Shown here piece by piece: positions 35,401 through 47,100 of a stretch of DNA of 64,000 bases (its first letter is position 1; every line of letters begins with the position of its first letter). This DNA comes from Asterias amurensis (taxonomy: Eukaryota; Echinodermata; Asteroidea; Forcipulatida; Asteriidae), in the NCBI RefSeq assembly GCF_032118995.1, contig NC_092669.1:2913501-2977500 (forward strand), given 5' to 3'. Position numbers and translations under genes: made by a program. The notes below the pieces were generated by a model, which had not been told where the DNA came from, ran no database searches, and saw only the letters and a program-made list of their open reading frames with translations.

Positions 35401-38400
35401 TTAAATTGCTTATACATCAAGTTATTGTTTTATTAGGAAGACAGACGTTTTGAACTTTCGACTGCCCTAAAATGTTACGACACACCCCTATGTTTTAACA
35501 ACTAGTATGTTCCGACGCACCTAAACTTTGCACCGACACAATCTACATGTTCCGTTACCCTTTTTTGTTGCCTGACACACAAGGCCTGAAGGCCACTTCA
35601 AGGTGTGGGCTACATTTATTTTTTCCAGAGGCCATTGCCACCTTCTCCTAGGGCTGAAACAGGGTTACCCCTTTAACAGTCCATACGAATGTAGGCTTGG
35701 GTATCTTCAATTTGAAGCCTAGCCGGTAGAGCAGAAAGCACTACCTCCCCAATTTTATGTAGAAAGTGTCGCGACCGAGATCCGAACCCACACCCTGCTG
35801 ACCAAACACCAAATGACCTCAAATTCTAAATCTGAGGCTTCGAAATCAAATTCGTAGAAAATTACTTCTTTCTTGAAAACTAAGTTCCTTCAGAGGGAGC
35901 CATATCTCACAATGTTTTACACTATCAACAGCTCTCCGTTACTTGTTACCAAGTAAGGTTTTATGCTAATAATAATTTTTATTAATTACCAACAGTGTCC
36001 ACTGTCTTTAAATGTGTCCACAGTGCAACTATCTTCAATGTGTGAGGGTAACCAACCCAAAGGGCAAGGGCAAGATTAAGGCGGATTTGGGCAGCACCAA
36101 TCTTACCTTGTATCCCCCAGAGGTTTCTGATCCGCCTACGGGCAACAAGCCCCCACCAGACAAAACCTGCGACGCATCCAAAGTCTCCTACAAAAAAAGG
36201 GAACAAATTGATTCAAAGATAGTAAGCATACCAGTAGAGCAGTTTTGACTAGATTACCAAAGCTGTAACTTGTTTTTATTTAAAGCCATACTACAAGCAT
36301 TTTTCACTTTCTCCACTACTGAACCAGACTCAAAAGAGGTGAAAAATCGAGTTACAAAGCAGGGCCAAATTTCATGGCTCTGCGATCCCCATTTTACGCT
36401 AATTGTGCACGGCTTACAAGCGCCAAATTCCTAAGTCAAGTGCAGAATGCCTAGTAAAGTACACTATGCATGCGCACAAGCCGAAATTCCCTGCTAACCT
36501 GCAAAATACACTTGACGTAAGCCTGGAGTTCCTGCTTCTGCAAGCGCCACTTCTTTGCTCACGGTTTGCAAAGCCCAAAAATAAGGCCCTGTACTTTACC
36601 TACCTGTCCAGTGGCATCTGTTCCCCAACCATTAGGAATTGGAACTTGCTTCATGTTGTTCAGCTCTATCTAGACAGGTGAAGAACATCAATGAAATAAA
36701 TGTTAATTTCTTTTGTTATGCAAGTTGCTACCCAGGAAAAAATTCCCATTGAGTCCCATTGATATTTTGAATGGGATTTAATGGGATCCCATTGTTTCAA
36801 TGGGATTCAATGGGATCCCCTGTGGATCCCATTAGATCCGGTTGAATATGTCCCAAATTCCACCCCAATCCAATTGTATCCCATTAATCCCATTCAAATT
36901 TTCAATGGGATCCCATTAAATCCCATTGATTTTTTTCCTGAATTTTTTCCTGGGTAGAGACACAAGGCCTGAAGACCACTTTAAGGTGTGGTCAACAATC
37001 AACTATTCTTCCAGGGGCCGTTGCCACCTACTCCTTGGGCTGAAACAGGGTTACCCCCTTTACAGACCATACGGAAGTAGGCTTGGGTATCAACCATCCG
37101 AGGCCTGGCTGGTAGAGCAGAAACGGTAACTACCGCACTTAATAAAGGATACATTATTACAATATCATGTGGTGAAAGCAATTACTCACTACACATAGTC
37201 AACCCTCCTACTGTCTGACCATTTAATATCAGCCCCTGTAGTTTTGAACCATACATAAGCTATGCCAGCCACAGTGATAAGATATCATGTGATGAATGCA
37301 CTACACATAGTCAACCCTCCTACTGTCTGACCATTTAATATCAGGCACTGCGGTTTTGAAAGATAAATAAACCATTCAAGCCTGCAACATGTATCTTGGT
37401 GAATGAATCTACATAGTATACAGTCAACCCTCCTACTGTCTGACCAATCCACAGTTCTTTAATGGTTGATAAACTATGCCAGCCTGCAGTAGTATATCAT
37501 TGTTAAGGAACACATTGCCTTGAATCGGACAAGTTGGTCTATAAAAAGCGATTGTAACCGTTTTGTTAAAAAAAAATGGTTGGAAAGATGTTTTGAAAGT
37601 CCAATATAATGATCCACACAAATATGCCTTGAAATTGCATGGTTTTCCCTTTACTTTGCGAACTAGCACGGCCAGCCATTTATGGGAGACTTCCTTAAAA
37701 GGTCGACCGTGTTAGTCGACGAGGTAAAAGGAAAACCCTGCAATTTCGATGCATGTTAGTGTGGATCATTGTATTCAACTTTCACAACATCTTTCAACCC
37801 ATTATGCATTTTATAACAAACGGTTACAATTGCTTTTCAAAGACTAAGTCTTGTGGAGGAGGTTGAGCCACCCTACACAGCCTGTGAGGTTGAGTGGTTT
37901 CAAATGGTTGGTCAACTCTCTGGAAAAATGGTACCAAGAGTGAGAGGGTTAAGCTCTTACCTTTCCTAAAGCCACGGTGGAAGTTGCCATGTCCAGCACA
38001 AAACTGTCGCCGTTTTCGGCTGGAGCGGTGACGGATATTGGATTTGTACCTAAGAGGGGCTGGGTAAAGATTAAAGATTAAATCAAATTTTAAAATATTT
38101 ATTGTCATCAGAAAAGCATATTTGTTTACCCTGTGAATAAGGAGAATACATACAAGTAAGAGCGTAACAACAATAGACAACAAAAATACAATGTTACAAG
38201 TTAACAGAAGGTTACAAGTTAACAGAAACATCCAAATAAAAAAGAATGGGGGCAACATGTTGGCAGCACCTCAAATCTCTTTCTTTTATTTCGAGTGGTA
38301 CCAACTGAGAGCACAAAATGATTTAAAGACTTTGGACACTATTTGTTATTGTCTACGACCAGTCTTCTCACTAGGTGTATCTCAACATATGCATAAAATA

Positions 38401-41400
38401 ACAAAACCTGTGAAAATTCGAGCTCAATCAGTCGTCGGAGTTGCGAGATAACTATGAAAGAAAAAAACACCCTTGTCACACAAAATTGTGTGCTTTCAGA
38501 TGCTTGATTTCGATACCTCAAATTCTAAACTTGAAGTCTCAAAATCAAACTCGCGAAAAATTACTTCTTTCTCCAAAACTACTTCACTTCCGAGGGAGCC
38601 GATTCTCACAATGCTTTATATTATCAACCTCTCCCCATTACACTTTACCAAGTAAGGTTTTATGCCAATAATTATTTTGAGTAATTAACAATAGTAACCA
38701 CTGCCTTTAACACCAAAACAAACTAACCTTTCTTGCACGAGTTGGCACGACCAGTGGAGATGTGTTTGTCATTGACATACCAACAAGGCCAGCTTCAGCA
38801 CAACGCATGGTATACCAACCTGCTATGCCGTAATGATTAGACCCTGTCATACAAAAATAAAAAGTAAATATTTACGATTAAAAAAAAAGAAGATTTTTTA
38901 ACAGAGCTCAAGAAAGTTCTGAGTATACAGTGCTAACACACATGGGTTTATAATTATGGGTAAAACCAAAGTTAACATTCTTTTTCCCGATGCGAATTTC
39001 CATCTATTAGAAAGTGGAAAGCAAATACCTTCTTTAATAACAGGAAGTATGCATTTGGAATTTATTAACCAATTCTTATATAGCGCATTTTACAATATTC
39101 GTATCAATGCGCTTTACATTAGTGCCCTGGTCATAGGGCCAATAACGTCCCATTTAATGTTTCTCAGTACACAACCTGGGCAACAGTTTATATCGCTCCA
39201 AAGGCTTTTTCATTCACAATGTCAACCTCTGCCCTCGCAGGTTCCCATTTATACCCCTTGGTGAAGAGAAGCAATTATTAGTAAAGTATCTTGCTCAAGG
39301 ACACAAGTGTCACGACCGGGATTAGAACCCACACTCCGGTGAATTAGCACCAGAACTTGAATTCGATGCTCTTAACCACTAAGCCATGACACCCTAGTAA
39401 AAATCTACTAAAATTAACGGCAATAAAAAAGTATAAAGCATTTTGAAAATCATTTCATTTTGAAGTAAATGCGAACACAAAAAATGATGTAAGTTTTTGA
39501 TCACCTAAAAAGTTTAATTTAAGAAATGATACTGTCAGAAATGTTGCTCAGATTGTGTACAACAAATACAAATTATTCTTCCTGTGGGGTGCATTCGTTT
39601 AGCTTCCCTAGGTTGACCCCGGGCTGCCCGGTTCGTTTGGATAGCTTTGACGGGGCTCACACGGGTCAGCTTGTGGAGTGGGTCACTTGGGGGTGACCTG
39701 AGGTGCATGCCGTCACCACGAGAGGGCGAGTTTAGTCGTTCGATTAGCTCTTGTCAGGGGCTCACCCGAGTGAGCACTGCAAGGTCGACCCAGAGAATTA
39801 AGCTACACGAACGCACCCTGTAATTGCTGAATGAAATGCAAGCTGGTCTAGCTAGGGATCAAACTTGAGCACTAGCTAGACCAGCATACACCTCATTCAA
39901 CGCATACAGCGCGCCAACCGAGTATTTGCGATAAGGTCTACTCAGGGGCGCGCGTTAGGCTTTGAACCAGGTGCATTCTGGTCTAGTTAGGAATCAAGGG
40001 GTATTGCCAAATATTGTCTATGGTGGCACTTAGCCCCCTCTGGTGTTCAATTTTAGTTAAAGTTATTCCTGCCAACCTTTTGCCACGACCATTCCTATTC
40101 CAGCTTCCTTTGCTTTCTTGATGGCTAGATCTGTGCAGAATCGCCCCACGACGGGTCCGAGTACGTTGTTGCCGTCCACCCATGCTGTGCCTGCCATTTC
40201 TTTCAGGATCACTGGTTCCCCGTCTTTGGCAGTGGTGCCACTCTTTACATCATCTACATACATTTCTGATGGGGAAATAAAATAGAAAAAATATCTTATT
40301 AAAGATTCCATACAGGCACACAGGCCTGATACTTCACAGAGGCAACGAAGGGGATTCGCCTCCGTTGCCTCCATGAAGTATCAGGTCTGCCTTTGCATCC
40401 TTCATATAGGGTGCGTTCGATTTGCTTCCCCGGGTCGACCCTGATCTGCCCCCGGTATGACCGTATAGCTTTGACATCATTCCAGGGGCTCACCCGGGTC
40501 AGCCCCCAGTGCCCTGCTTGTGGAACGGGTCACTTGGGGCTGGCCCGAGGGGCATGAAGTCACCATGAGAGGGCGAGTGATCGTTCGATTAGCTCTTGTC
40601 AGGGGCTCACCCGAATGAGAGCACCGCGGGGTCGACACAGGGAAGCAGCTAATCAAACACACCCATCTAGGCACTAGTCCCCCTCCTCCATACCCCGTGG
40701 TTTGGGTACTAGTGATTACACTTACTGAGTCTGTTCATTCCATGGCTGAAGTGTCCCCGATAGTCCGCACAAGCCAGCAGGGCAGACAAGTCCTTTGCAT
40801 GGCTTGGTTTTGCACCGGCGGCCACCATGCTTCGTTGCATGAATGCTGATGCTTCGTCAAGGGACACCAGTGCATAGTCTCTGCAAAACAAAAACAGGTA
40901 AAAGAAAATATTAATGTTGGTTTTACGCACACACTTTATGTATGTTAGCGTTGTATACTCAGTACTGTCCCAAACCTCCCGAGTTCTGTGAACAAAAATC
41001 ACTAAGCATAACTACTTGATGAGATTCAAACCCATGACCTCATGCAATTCAAGAGCAGTGTCTTATAACAGCTAGACCAATGAGATTGTCGTAGCTAGAG
41101 GCAGTTCAAATCCTGCTTTAGCAGCGGTTACCGCAATGATTTACATGTAATAGATGTTAAATTTAACATCTAGAAAGAGAGAGGGGGACAGAAAAAGTTC
41201 AGTGTGGTAATGATGCTTTAAATAGTGTGGTAGAACATCACTGGGAATGTGTAAAAAAGGAAAAGTTTACCTTTGGTCTTTAATAATAATAATAATATCG
41301 AAGTCTTATATAGCGCACGTACCTACCAAACAAGGTACTCAAGGCGCTGAGTACAATTTTCAGAAAGATAGATAATTGCAGTGATGAATTCTGAGACCCA

Positions 41401-43292
41401 ATTATTTAGCACCTTATAAGGGTTTACAAGGTGCTACGGCGCATTAAGCAGCCACAACCAGGAACACCGGGGCGAACCCCTTCTCTTTTCTATAAGTGCA
41501 CTGGTTTTTTTTACATGCGTTACACAACACACGGGTCCAACGGCTTTACGTCCCATCCGAAGGACGAAGCAATGGTTAAGTGTCTTGCTCAAAGACACAG
41601 TGTCACGGCTGGGGAACCATTCGGTCTTCGGAACCATTCGATTGTTTTAATCATATAATTGTAGAAATGGAAATAGTTTGGTTCTATTAGAAATTTGCTC
41701 AATGTCAGCCTTAACAAAGAACTTGTCAGCCCTCCCCCTTCAAAAGATAAAAGCAAATATTTGTTTAGCCGTCATACAAGCTTGTATTTACACCGTTTTT
41801 CTCACAGTCAATGATCACAGTTTATTCAAACTCAACCGAAACCTGGCATTTTTTGAACTTTGTACATTTACACTTTGCTTTCAAGCTTTTGTTTGTATTT
41901 GTTTAAAGGAACACGTTGCCTTGGATCGGGCGAGATGGTCTATAAAAAGCGTTTGTAACCGTTTGTTATAAAATGCTGTGATGTCTGAGTAGCAGTATCA
42001 CAACAAATGCATATGGGTTGAAAGATGTGGTAAAAGTAGAATACAATGATCTACACATATATGCCTCGAAATTGCATGGTTTTCTTTTTATCTCGTCGAC
42101 TAACACGGTCGGCCATTTATGAGAGTCATGGCCGAGCGTGTTGGTTCGCAAAGTAAAAGGAAAACCACGCAATTTCGAGGCAAATTTGTGTGGATCGCTG
42201 TATTCTACTTTTAAAACATCTTTCTAACCATATATATGCCTTTTATAACAAACGGTTGCAAACGCTTTTTTTAGACCAACTCGCCCGATCCAAGGCAACA
42301 TGTTCCTTTAAAGGGTCTACAGTACATGCTTTTCCAGACATACTGTACATTGCAAGCATGACAAAAGTGTTGTACTGTATCCAAGTCTACATCTGGAAAA
42401 ATGGCCACCTCCAAATGTTGGTGCAGGTCATGGGGTGTCGGAACACAGGGGTGTTTGGGTTGTCGGAATATAGAGGTGTCGGGTCGGAACATGTGTCGGA
42501 ATATAGGGGTGTTGGAACATAGGGGTGTCGGAATATAGGTTGAGTTGTCAGAACATAGGGGTGTCTGAACCATGGGATGTCGGAACATAGGGGTGTCGGA
42601 ACATAGGGGTGTCCGAACATAGGGATGTCGGAAAATAGAGCAGTCACCATTTTTGACAACTCATCATTTGGTATTGCTTGCACCATGCTCTGTGTCTGTG
42701 ACCTACACGCTAAAGGGCTAGGGCTTTTAGGGTTTTCGGTTCTAGGGTAAGGTGAGGGTTTTGGTAAATGAAAACACGACCCAAGCATAAACAGTACACA
42801 TTTATTAACAGAGTTTCCTTTTCAGTTCATAACACTAACTATCAACAGTAAATAAAACATTCCTAATTCTAAAACCAAAAATGGCAGATTGGCAGGATTT
42901 TAGTTAATTTAAGTGTTTGTGCAGAACATTTTTAATTTAAGCCATGATGAATGAAAAATATCACTCAGAGTAATATTAAGTAATTTTAAAGCTAAAGGCC
43001 TAAACATTAGTTAACAATTAAAATAAAAACATTTTATTTGAAAAAAATTAAAGTTAAACATCCATGGTGTTAATAAAAAAAATTAAAAATCTTCCACCTA
43101 AGAACATTTTTTTGTTTTGTTAGAACGCTAAAATACACACACGTGAACATTTTAGTGACGATAGAACACACCGGCCGGCTATGCGCGAGTCGATACCGAA
43201 CGCCGTAAAACTGGCTCTCAAGCCCCACGGCAAAGTCAGGGTCGGTGGCACGGCAAACTCACGGACTTTCCAACTTACCCTTTAGTTGCCAT
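32453..43292 (-). CDS. Ldh_2-family malate/L-lactate dehydrogenase-like oxidoreductase, copy A
   Basis: NAD(P)-dependent reductase of the Ldh_2 family (relatives of YjmC, YlbC, sulfolactate and ureidoglycolate dehydrogenases), acting on 2-oxo or related acids; the substrate cannot be read from sequence. Coding exons: 43279-43292, 40726-40880, 40077-40265, 38728-38843, 37961-38059, 36604-36669, 36107-36187, 35009-35119, 34127-34222, 33576-33686, 32453-32497; 360 residues. Motifs: [31 protein letters not shown] (family catalytic region), [88 protein letters not shown]. The 14-nt first exon (MATK plus two bases) is inferred from donor, phase and its match to the copy B start; the other ten exons are secure. 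It is head to head with copy B and convergent with ACCS. The third coding exon's donor is GTTGGC in both copies. Confidence 0.92.
32690..33047 (+). mobile_element. LINE (CR1/L2-like) 3' fragment in last intron of Ldh2-A
   Basis: The frame to the stop at 32949 reads [20 protein letters not shown], then [13 protein letters not shown] and [14 protein letters not shown], the C-terminus of an L2/CR1-type ORF2. It is followed by an AATGCTG(TATT)n tail typical of these LINEs. It is 5' truncated and antisense to the host gene. Confidence 0.8.
33201..33560 (+). mobile_element. tRNA-headed SINE (body type 1)
   Basis: Truncated head with an intact B box region (GGGTTCGAGTCCCAGTCGTG), the body with CAGAAGGGGTTTGCCCTGG, and a decayed TTGTTATTAT tail. 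Last intron of Ldh2-A. Confidence 0.75.
33732..33932. repeat. MITE family E
   Basis: Ends TTAAAGGGTTTGGGTACTTT and the inverted AAAAAGTACATAGACCCTTT, with (G/A)TGTCCACA blocks inside. Ldh2-A intron. Confidence 0.75.
34297..34675. repeat. TTAA-flanked MITE family A
   Basis: Same inverted halves as 29434-29822, TTAA at both ends. Ldh2-A intron. Confidence 0.9.
34740..34900 (-). mobile_element. Second SINE type, tRNA-like head
   Basis: On the minus strand GGTGGCCTAGTTGGTATGAC resembles an A box and GGGTTTGAATTCC a B box. A diverged copy lies at 40950-41112. Both are in Ldh2-A introns. Confidence 0.55.
35568..35811 (-). mobile_element. SINE fragment (body type 2)
   Basis: Body from CACACAAGGCCTGAAGGCC to the B-box side (GATCCGAACCCACACCCTG); the head end is lost where it meets a MITE remnant. 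Ldh2-A intron. Confidence 0.7.
35814..36012. repeat. MITE family B, half copy (inverted)
   Basis: Begins abruptly at CTCAAATTCTAAATCTGAGG next to a SINE fragment and ends CAGTGTCCACTGTCTTTAA. Ldh2-A intron. Confidence 0.75.
36729..36957. repeat. AATGGGAT-rich foldback element
   Basis: Ends CCCAGGAAAAAATTC/GAATTTTTTCCTGGG; the interior is many copies of AATGGGAT and ATCCCATT in both orientations. Ldh2-A intron. Confidence 0.85.
36958..37124 (-). mobile_element. SINE fragment (body type 2)
   Basis: Body only, starting at the edge of the GAATTTTTTCCTGGGTAG foldback. Ldh2-A intron. Confidence 0.65.
37180..37460. repeat. Minisatellite, ~115-bp unit, three units
   Basis: Three copies of AGTCAACCCTCCTACTGTCT, spaced about 115 bp; reverse complement of the 53640 unit. 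Ldh2-A intron. Confidence 0.8.
37505..37845. repeat. MITE family A, decayed
   Basis: Left end GTTAAGGAACACATTGCC; the right end is lost after CAAAGACTAAGTC. Ldh2-A intron, 116 bp from an exon. Confidence 0.75.
38322..38710. repeat. MITE family B (inverted)
   Basis: Opposite orientation, TTAA at both ends; it ends 18 bp from the Ldh2-A exon at 38728. Confidence 0.88.
39066..39393 (-). mobile_element. tRNA-headed SINE (body type 3)
   Basis: Tail side TTCTTATATAGCGCATTTTA at the left, head complement CTTAACCACTAAGCCATGAC at the right. Ldh2-A intron. Confidence 0.8.
39587..39818. repeat. GGGTGCGTTCG-family foldback
   Basis: 232-bp member in an Ldh2-A intron. Confidence 0.8.
40409..40664. repeat. 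GGGTGCGTTCG-family foldback
   Basis: 256-bp member in Ldh2-A intron 2, about 60 bp from an exon. Confidence 0.8.
40950..41112 (-). mobile_element. Second SINE type, tRNA-like head
   Basis: Matches 34740-34900: GTATACTCAGTACT at the left end, AAACCCATGACCT in the middle and a GCTAGA(A/C)GCAGTT segment at the right. Ldh2-A intron 1. Confidence 0.55.
41281..41612 (-). mobile_element. tRNA-headed SINE (body type 1), head truncated
   Basis: Starts with the TAATAATAATAATATCGAAG tail complement and ends near GTGTCACGGCTGGGGAAC; the A box is missing. Ldh2-A intron 1. Confidence 0.75.
41903..42311. repeat. TTAA-flanked MITE family A
   Basis: Both ends are intact; about 20 bp of extra sequence in the left arm (GATGTCTGAGTAGCAGTATC) interrupts the palindrome. 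Ldh2-A intron 1. Confidence 0.88.
42430..42640. repeat. ~17-bp minisatellite in Ldh2-A intron 1
   Basis: Imperfect copies of GGAACATAGGGGTGTCG. Similar GACACACCCCTATGTT text occurs near 35487. Confidence 0.8.
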
Positions 43293-44176
43293 TGAGTACG
43301 ACGACGAACTTCTCCAACCTTTTAACCTGCAGCAACGTAAAAATATGCTTTGAGGGAAAAGTTGATGCATCTACTAGTTTGGGACAATTAGCCCAGCCTC
43401 TTTTACCTTTCAACTATTTCTACTAAATACTTTTTTATATTATACTTTGCAGACGACTACTAAATAAAATTGTGGGGCGGAGGGGGTTTGGGGACTGTGG
43501 GATCGATGGATGGGACGTGATTCTACTGCTAGCCTTGATTGCGGTAAGCTGCTTACAAGTACAACACGTACGGACAGCCTAATGACAGTGTTGCTAGCCC
43601 AGATGTCACAAGGACAGCCTTGAAATAAAGGCTACGCCGAACCTTTATGCCTACTTTTCGTGTTTTACCCAAACCCCAACTATAGTTGGGTGATCCCAAC
43701 TCAATAAGAGTTACGCCCAACTACAGTTGCACACGTTTTATTCGTACTTGGGCAGAGTGTGTTTTGCTTAATCTCAATTTGGGTGGCCTAACTATGCTTC
43801 GGCCCACTTTGAGACATGGCCAGTTTTAGGATCACAGGGGTCAGCTTCTCGTCGGCGGGGTCGTCGGGTCACCACAAGGGACCAATTTGGTTGGTTGGCC
43901 TGGGTGGGCGTAACCTCACCCAAGTCAGCCATGCGTGCAGTTGTTGTTTACTGTTCGCCAAAAACAGCTGATCCACTGCACTGGGAAATGGAATTCATCA
44001 ACAAAAGCTTGCTACTATGCTACAGTTGTTAGTTTGTCTTTATTTTCACTTTCAGATTTTTGTTGTTTAGCAACGACTGTCAAACTCTCAAGTCAAAGTC
44101 CAACTTTTGTTTGAACAAAAACTAAAGTTTTAACAATCAGACAGCATTTATTACCGCACCACCACAGCAATGAATG
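43293..44176. promoter_or_regulatory. Shared intergenic (bidirectional) promoter region of the Ldh2 pair
   Basis: About 0.88 kb separates the inferred start codons of the two divergent Ldh2 genes. It contains GC-richer patches such as the GTCGGCGGGGTCGTCGGGTC area near 43850, and a degenerate inverted sequence at about 43532-43633 (TAGCCTTGATT and AAAGGCTA). No MITE or SINE of the families seen elsewhere sits in it, unlike most gaps of this length here. No exact core promoter element is assigned. Confidence 0.5.
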
Positions 44177-47100
44177 ATGGATGCAGCACTGCCAGTTGAT
44201 GACAAACAACAACACATGATGAAACCAGACTGCCAGTAAGTCACATTACAAATTAATACAAACAAGAGTAGTACTAGTAGGCCCTATAATATATATACCT
44301 ATCTATTTATTATTAATTTTTAAAGCATCAAAGACAAGGAACACTAACTCTTGTTGACCAAATTAACTTGTTTTCTATTTAAAATAAAATGCACAAGTTG
44401 GGGATTTTCTTCTGGAGTGATAACTGGACAAGACTACCTCCATGACCAGTCTAGAGTGGTACAATAACGTTTATTATTACAGAATTTGAGTAAAAATATT
44501 CCAAACAATACCAGCAGAAAAAAAACAAAGAAAGGTAATTACTGTTAATTATTCTAGACAACTAAAACTAAAGTAATTAAGGAAAGGTTTCCGTATCCTG
44601 TCACTAATTATATAAATTGAGGGTATACTAAAACTACTTTGGTAGTTACTTAAAGCCATTATACACTTTCGGTAAACAGTATTGTCCAAGGCCCACACTT
44701 CGTGTATCACAACTTATATATAAAATAACAAACCTGTGGAAATTTAGGCTCAATCGGACATCGGAGTCGGGAGAAAATAACGGGAAAACCCACTCCTGTT
44801 TTCGCACGTTTCTCCGTGTCATGACATGTGTTTATAACAAATCCGTAATTCTCGTTAACGAGAATTTTTATTGTTTTACCGTTTTCTCAAAAAGTAAAGC
44901 ATTTCATGGACTAATATTTCAAGAGAAGTCTTTCACCATTACCTTCTGTAAACTCTGTAAATTATTTGTAAATCTGTGAACTTTTTTTTTTTTTTCTGTA
45001 CCGAAATGGTCCAATGGCTTTAAAAAATCTATTACCATAAAAATCTTACTAAAAGCTGTTTGATTTAATATTTTGAGAAACGTTTTGTACTGTCGTGCAT
45101 GAAGTGTGTCTCAGATTGAAGTTATTTTATATCCCTTTCTTTAATTCCAGATTCCCTGGAAAGGATCTGTTTCTCAAAATGTTTAAAACATAAACATGGA
45201 CAGCTGCACTGCTGTTCATTAGTTTCAGATACATTATTATAATAATAATTTATTCATGTTAAATGCTGCATTCATAAAACCATTGTAACTTTTTCTGGGA
45301 AACTTTTTGGTTAATTAAAAAGAAAATAGTTACAAATTGGGATTGACTGTAAATTATTTTTTTCCAGCAGTGATTATGTGCTAGTTCCGCTCGCCGAGCT
45401 AGAGTCATTCGTAGAGAGGTGCATCCTGGCTGTGGGCGCTAAACCAAGCCATGCTAAAGACCTGGCGACGCTAATTGCCTGTGCGGACCACCGGGGACAC
45501 TTAAGCCATGGATTGAACAGACTCCGTAAGTCTCATCACTGGTAGCCTTGTCCTAAGGTTATTTACGCAAGCACCTTGAATTCACCAGGGCCCAGTTTTA
45601 TAGAGCTGCTTGAGCAAAAAATTTGCTTGAGCTAAAAAATTCCTTGCTTAGTAAAATTAGGTTACCAGCCAAGAATCCACTCGATTGTTAAATGCTAAGT
45701 TAACAGCAGCTAAATACCAGTCACAAGCAATGTATTATGGCATGAAATTTTGGCCAGTAGCAAGTGTAAAATAGGCAAGGTATTTTTGTACTTAAGAAAT
45801 TTTTGAGCTTAAGCAGCTCTATGAAATTTGCCACAGGTAGCGCGAATAATAATACTGGCACGGTACTGCAGTGGGTCAAAGAATGGTTTTTCAACCTCGG
45901 ACAACGAAGCCGAAACAGAGCCGCATCATGGTTTCATTGTACATGGTTTAAAAACCATGCCTCGACTTCACTTTTTTCTGTTTACAAGTATTGCATGCGG
46001 TACCGTGCAGTTCTTTCTGGACAATTGACTACATTTGTCACTAAATGTGTGTTGTGTTGTCATTTGGTCTAGGTTTCTGAAAGACTCCGTTTGGGGTCAA
46101 ATTGTTAGGCCACTATCTATTTTTTGTGTAAGAAAATGTATGAAGAATTGATCTGAAACTTTAAACATTTTTGTTTACCTTTGATTAAATAATTTTGAAT
46201 TTTCAGGGATGTATGTTCAAGATATCAGGAGTGGAACCAATTCTAAAGACGGGGAACCAGTGATCTTGAAAGAAAAGGCGGGTACAGCATGGGTGGATGG
46301 CAACAACGTTCTTGGACCTGTCGTTGGGACATTCTGCACGGATCTAGCGATCAAGAAAGCAAAGGAGTCTGGGATTGGAATAGTTGTGGCAAAAGGTTGG
46401 CAGGGGCGAATTTCACAAAGAGTTTAGACTAGTCTGATCTCGAGCCAGGATGACTTGGTGTAGCCTTAAGTTATTAATTACTGTTAGCACTAAGTCCTAA
46501 GCAAGGACTATCTTTGTGGTATTGCCCAAGGAAACTCAGAGGTAACTTTCCATAATTGAACACCAGAGGGGCTAAAGCCTCACACTTCTTGGTGGCTTTA
46601 GGTTATTGTCTCAAAGTGTAGCCTAGAATGGTGGAGTGATGGGCACTGGATCAGAACCCTTACCCACCCCCCCCCTCCCCATGGAGGCAACAAAATCCAA
46701 TCGCCTCCATGCCCCTTATCATTGCCCAACTGTTTCGTCTTGTCTTGAAGGTTCCAACCACTATTGCATAGCTGGATGGTACGCCATGCGATGCGCAGAG
46801 GCTGGACTAGTGGGCATGTCTTTCACTAACACATCCCCTGTGGTTGTCCCAACAAGAGCAAGAAAGGTAAGCATCCTTAATTGGGCAAGAACCCGTTAAA
46901 GAATTAGACATGATCGGTTGTCCCAACAAGAGCAAGAAAGGTAAGCATTCATAGATGGACAAGAAGCCGTGTAAAAAAAGTTAGAGGTGAATTTGTATAA
47001 TTGGAAATTTTCTTACTAGTAAAAAAAAGTTAGAGGTGAATTTGTATAATTGGAAATTTTCTTACTAGAGTCTACTAAAGACCTATGTCACCATTGTATA

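Noticed and set aside
42690-42780. TTAGGG-like text (GGGCTTTTAGGGTTTTCGG)
   Set aside because: Only a few degenerate TTAGGG matches; no real interstitial telomere array.
42271-42788. Minus-strand open frames rich in FRHP(Y/M)VPTPLCSD
   Set aside because: Produced by the 17-bp tandem repeat in Ldh2-A intron 1.
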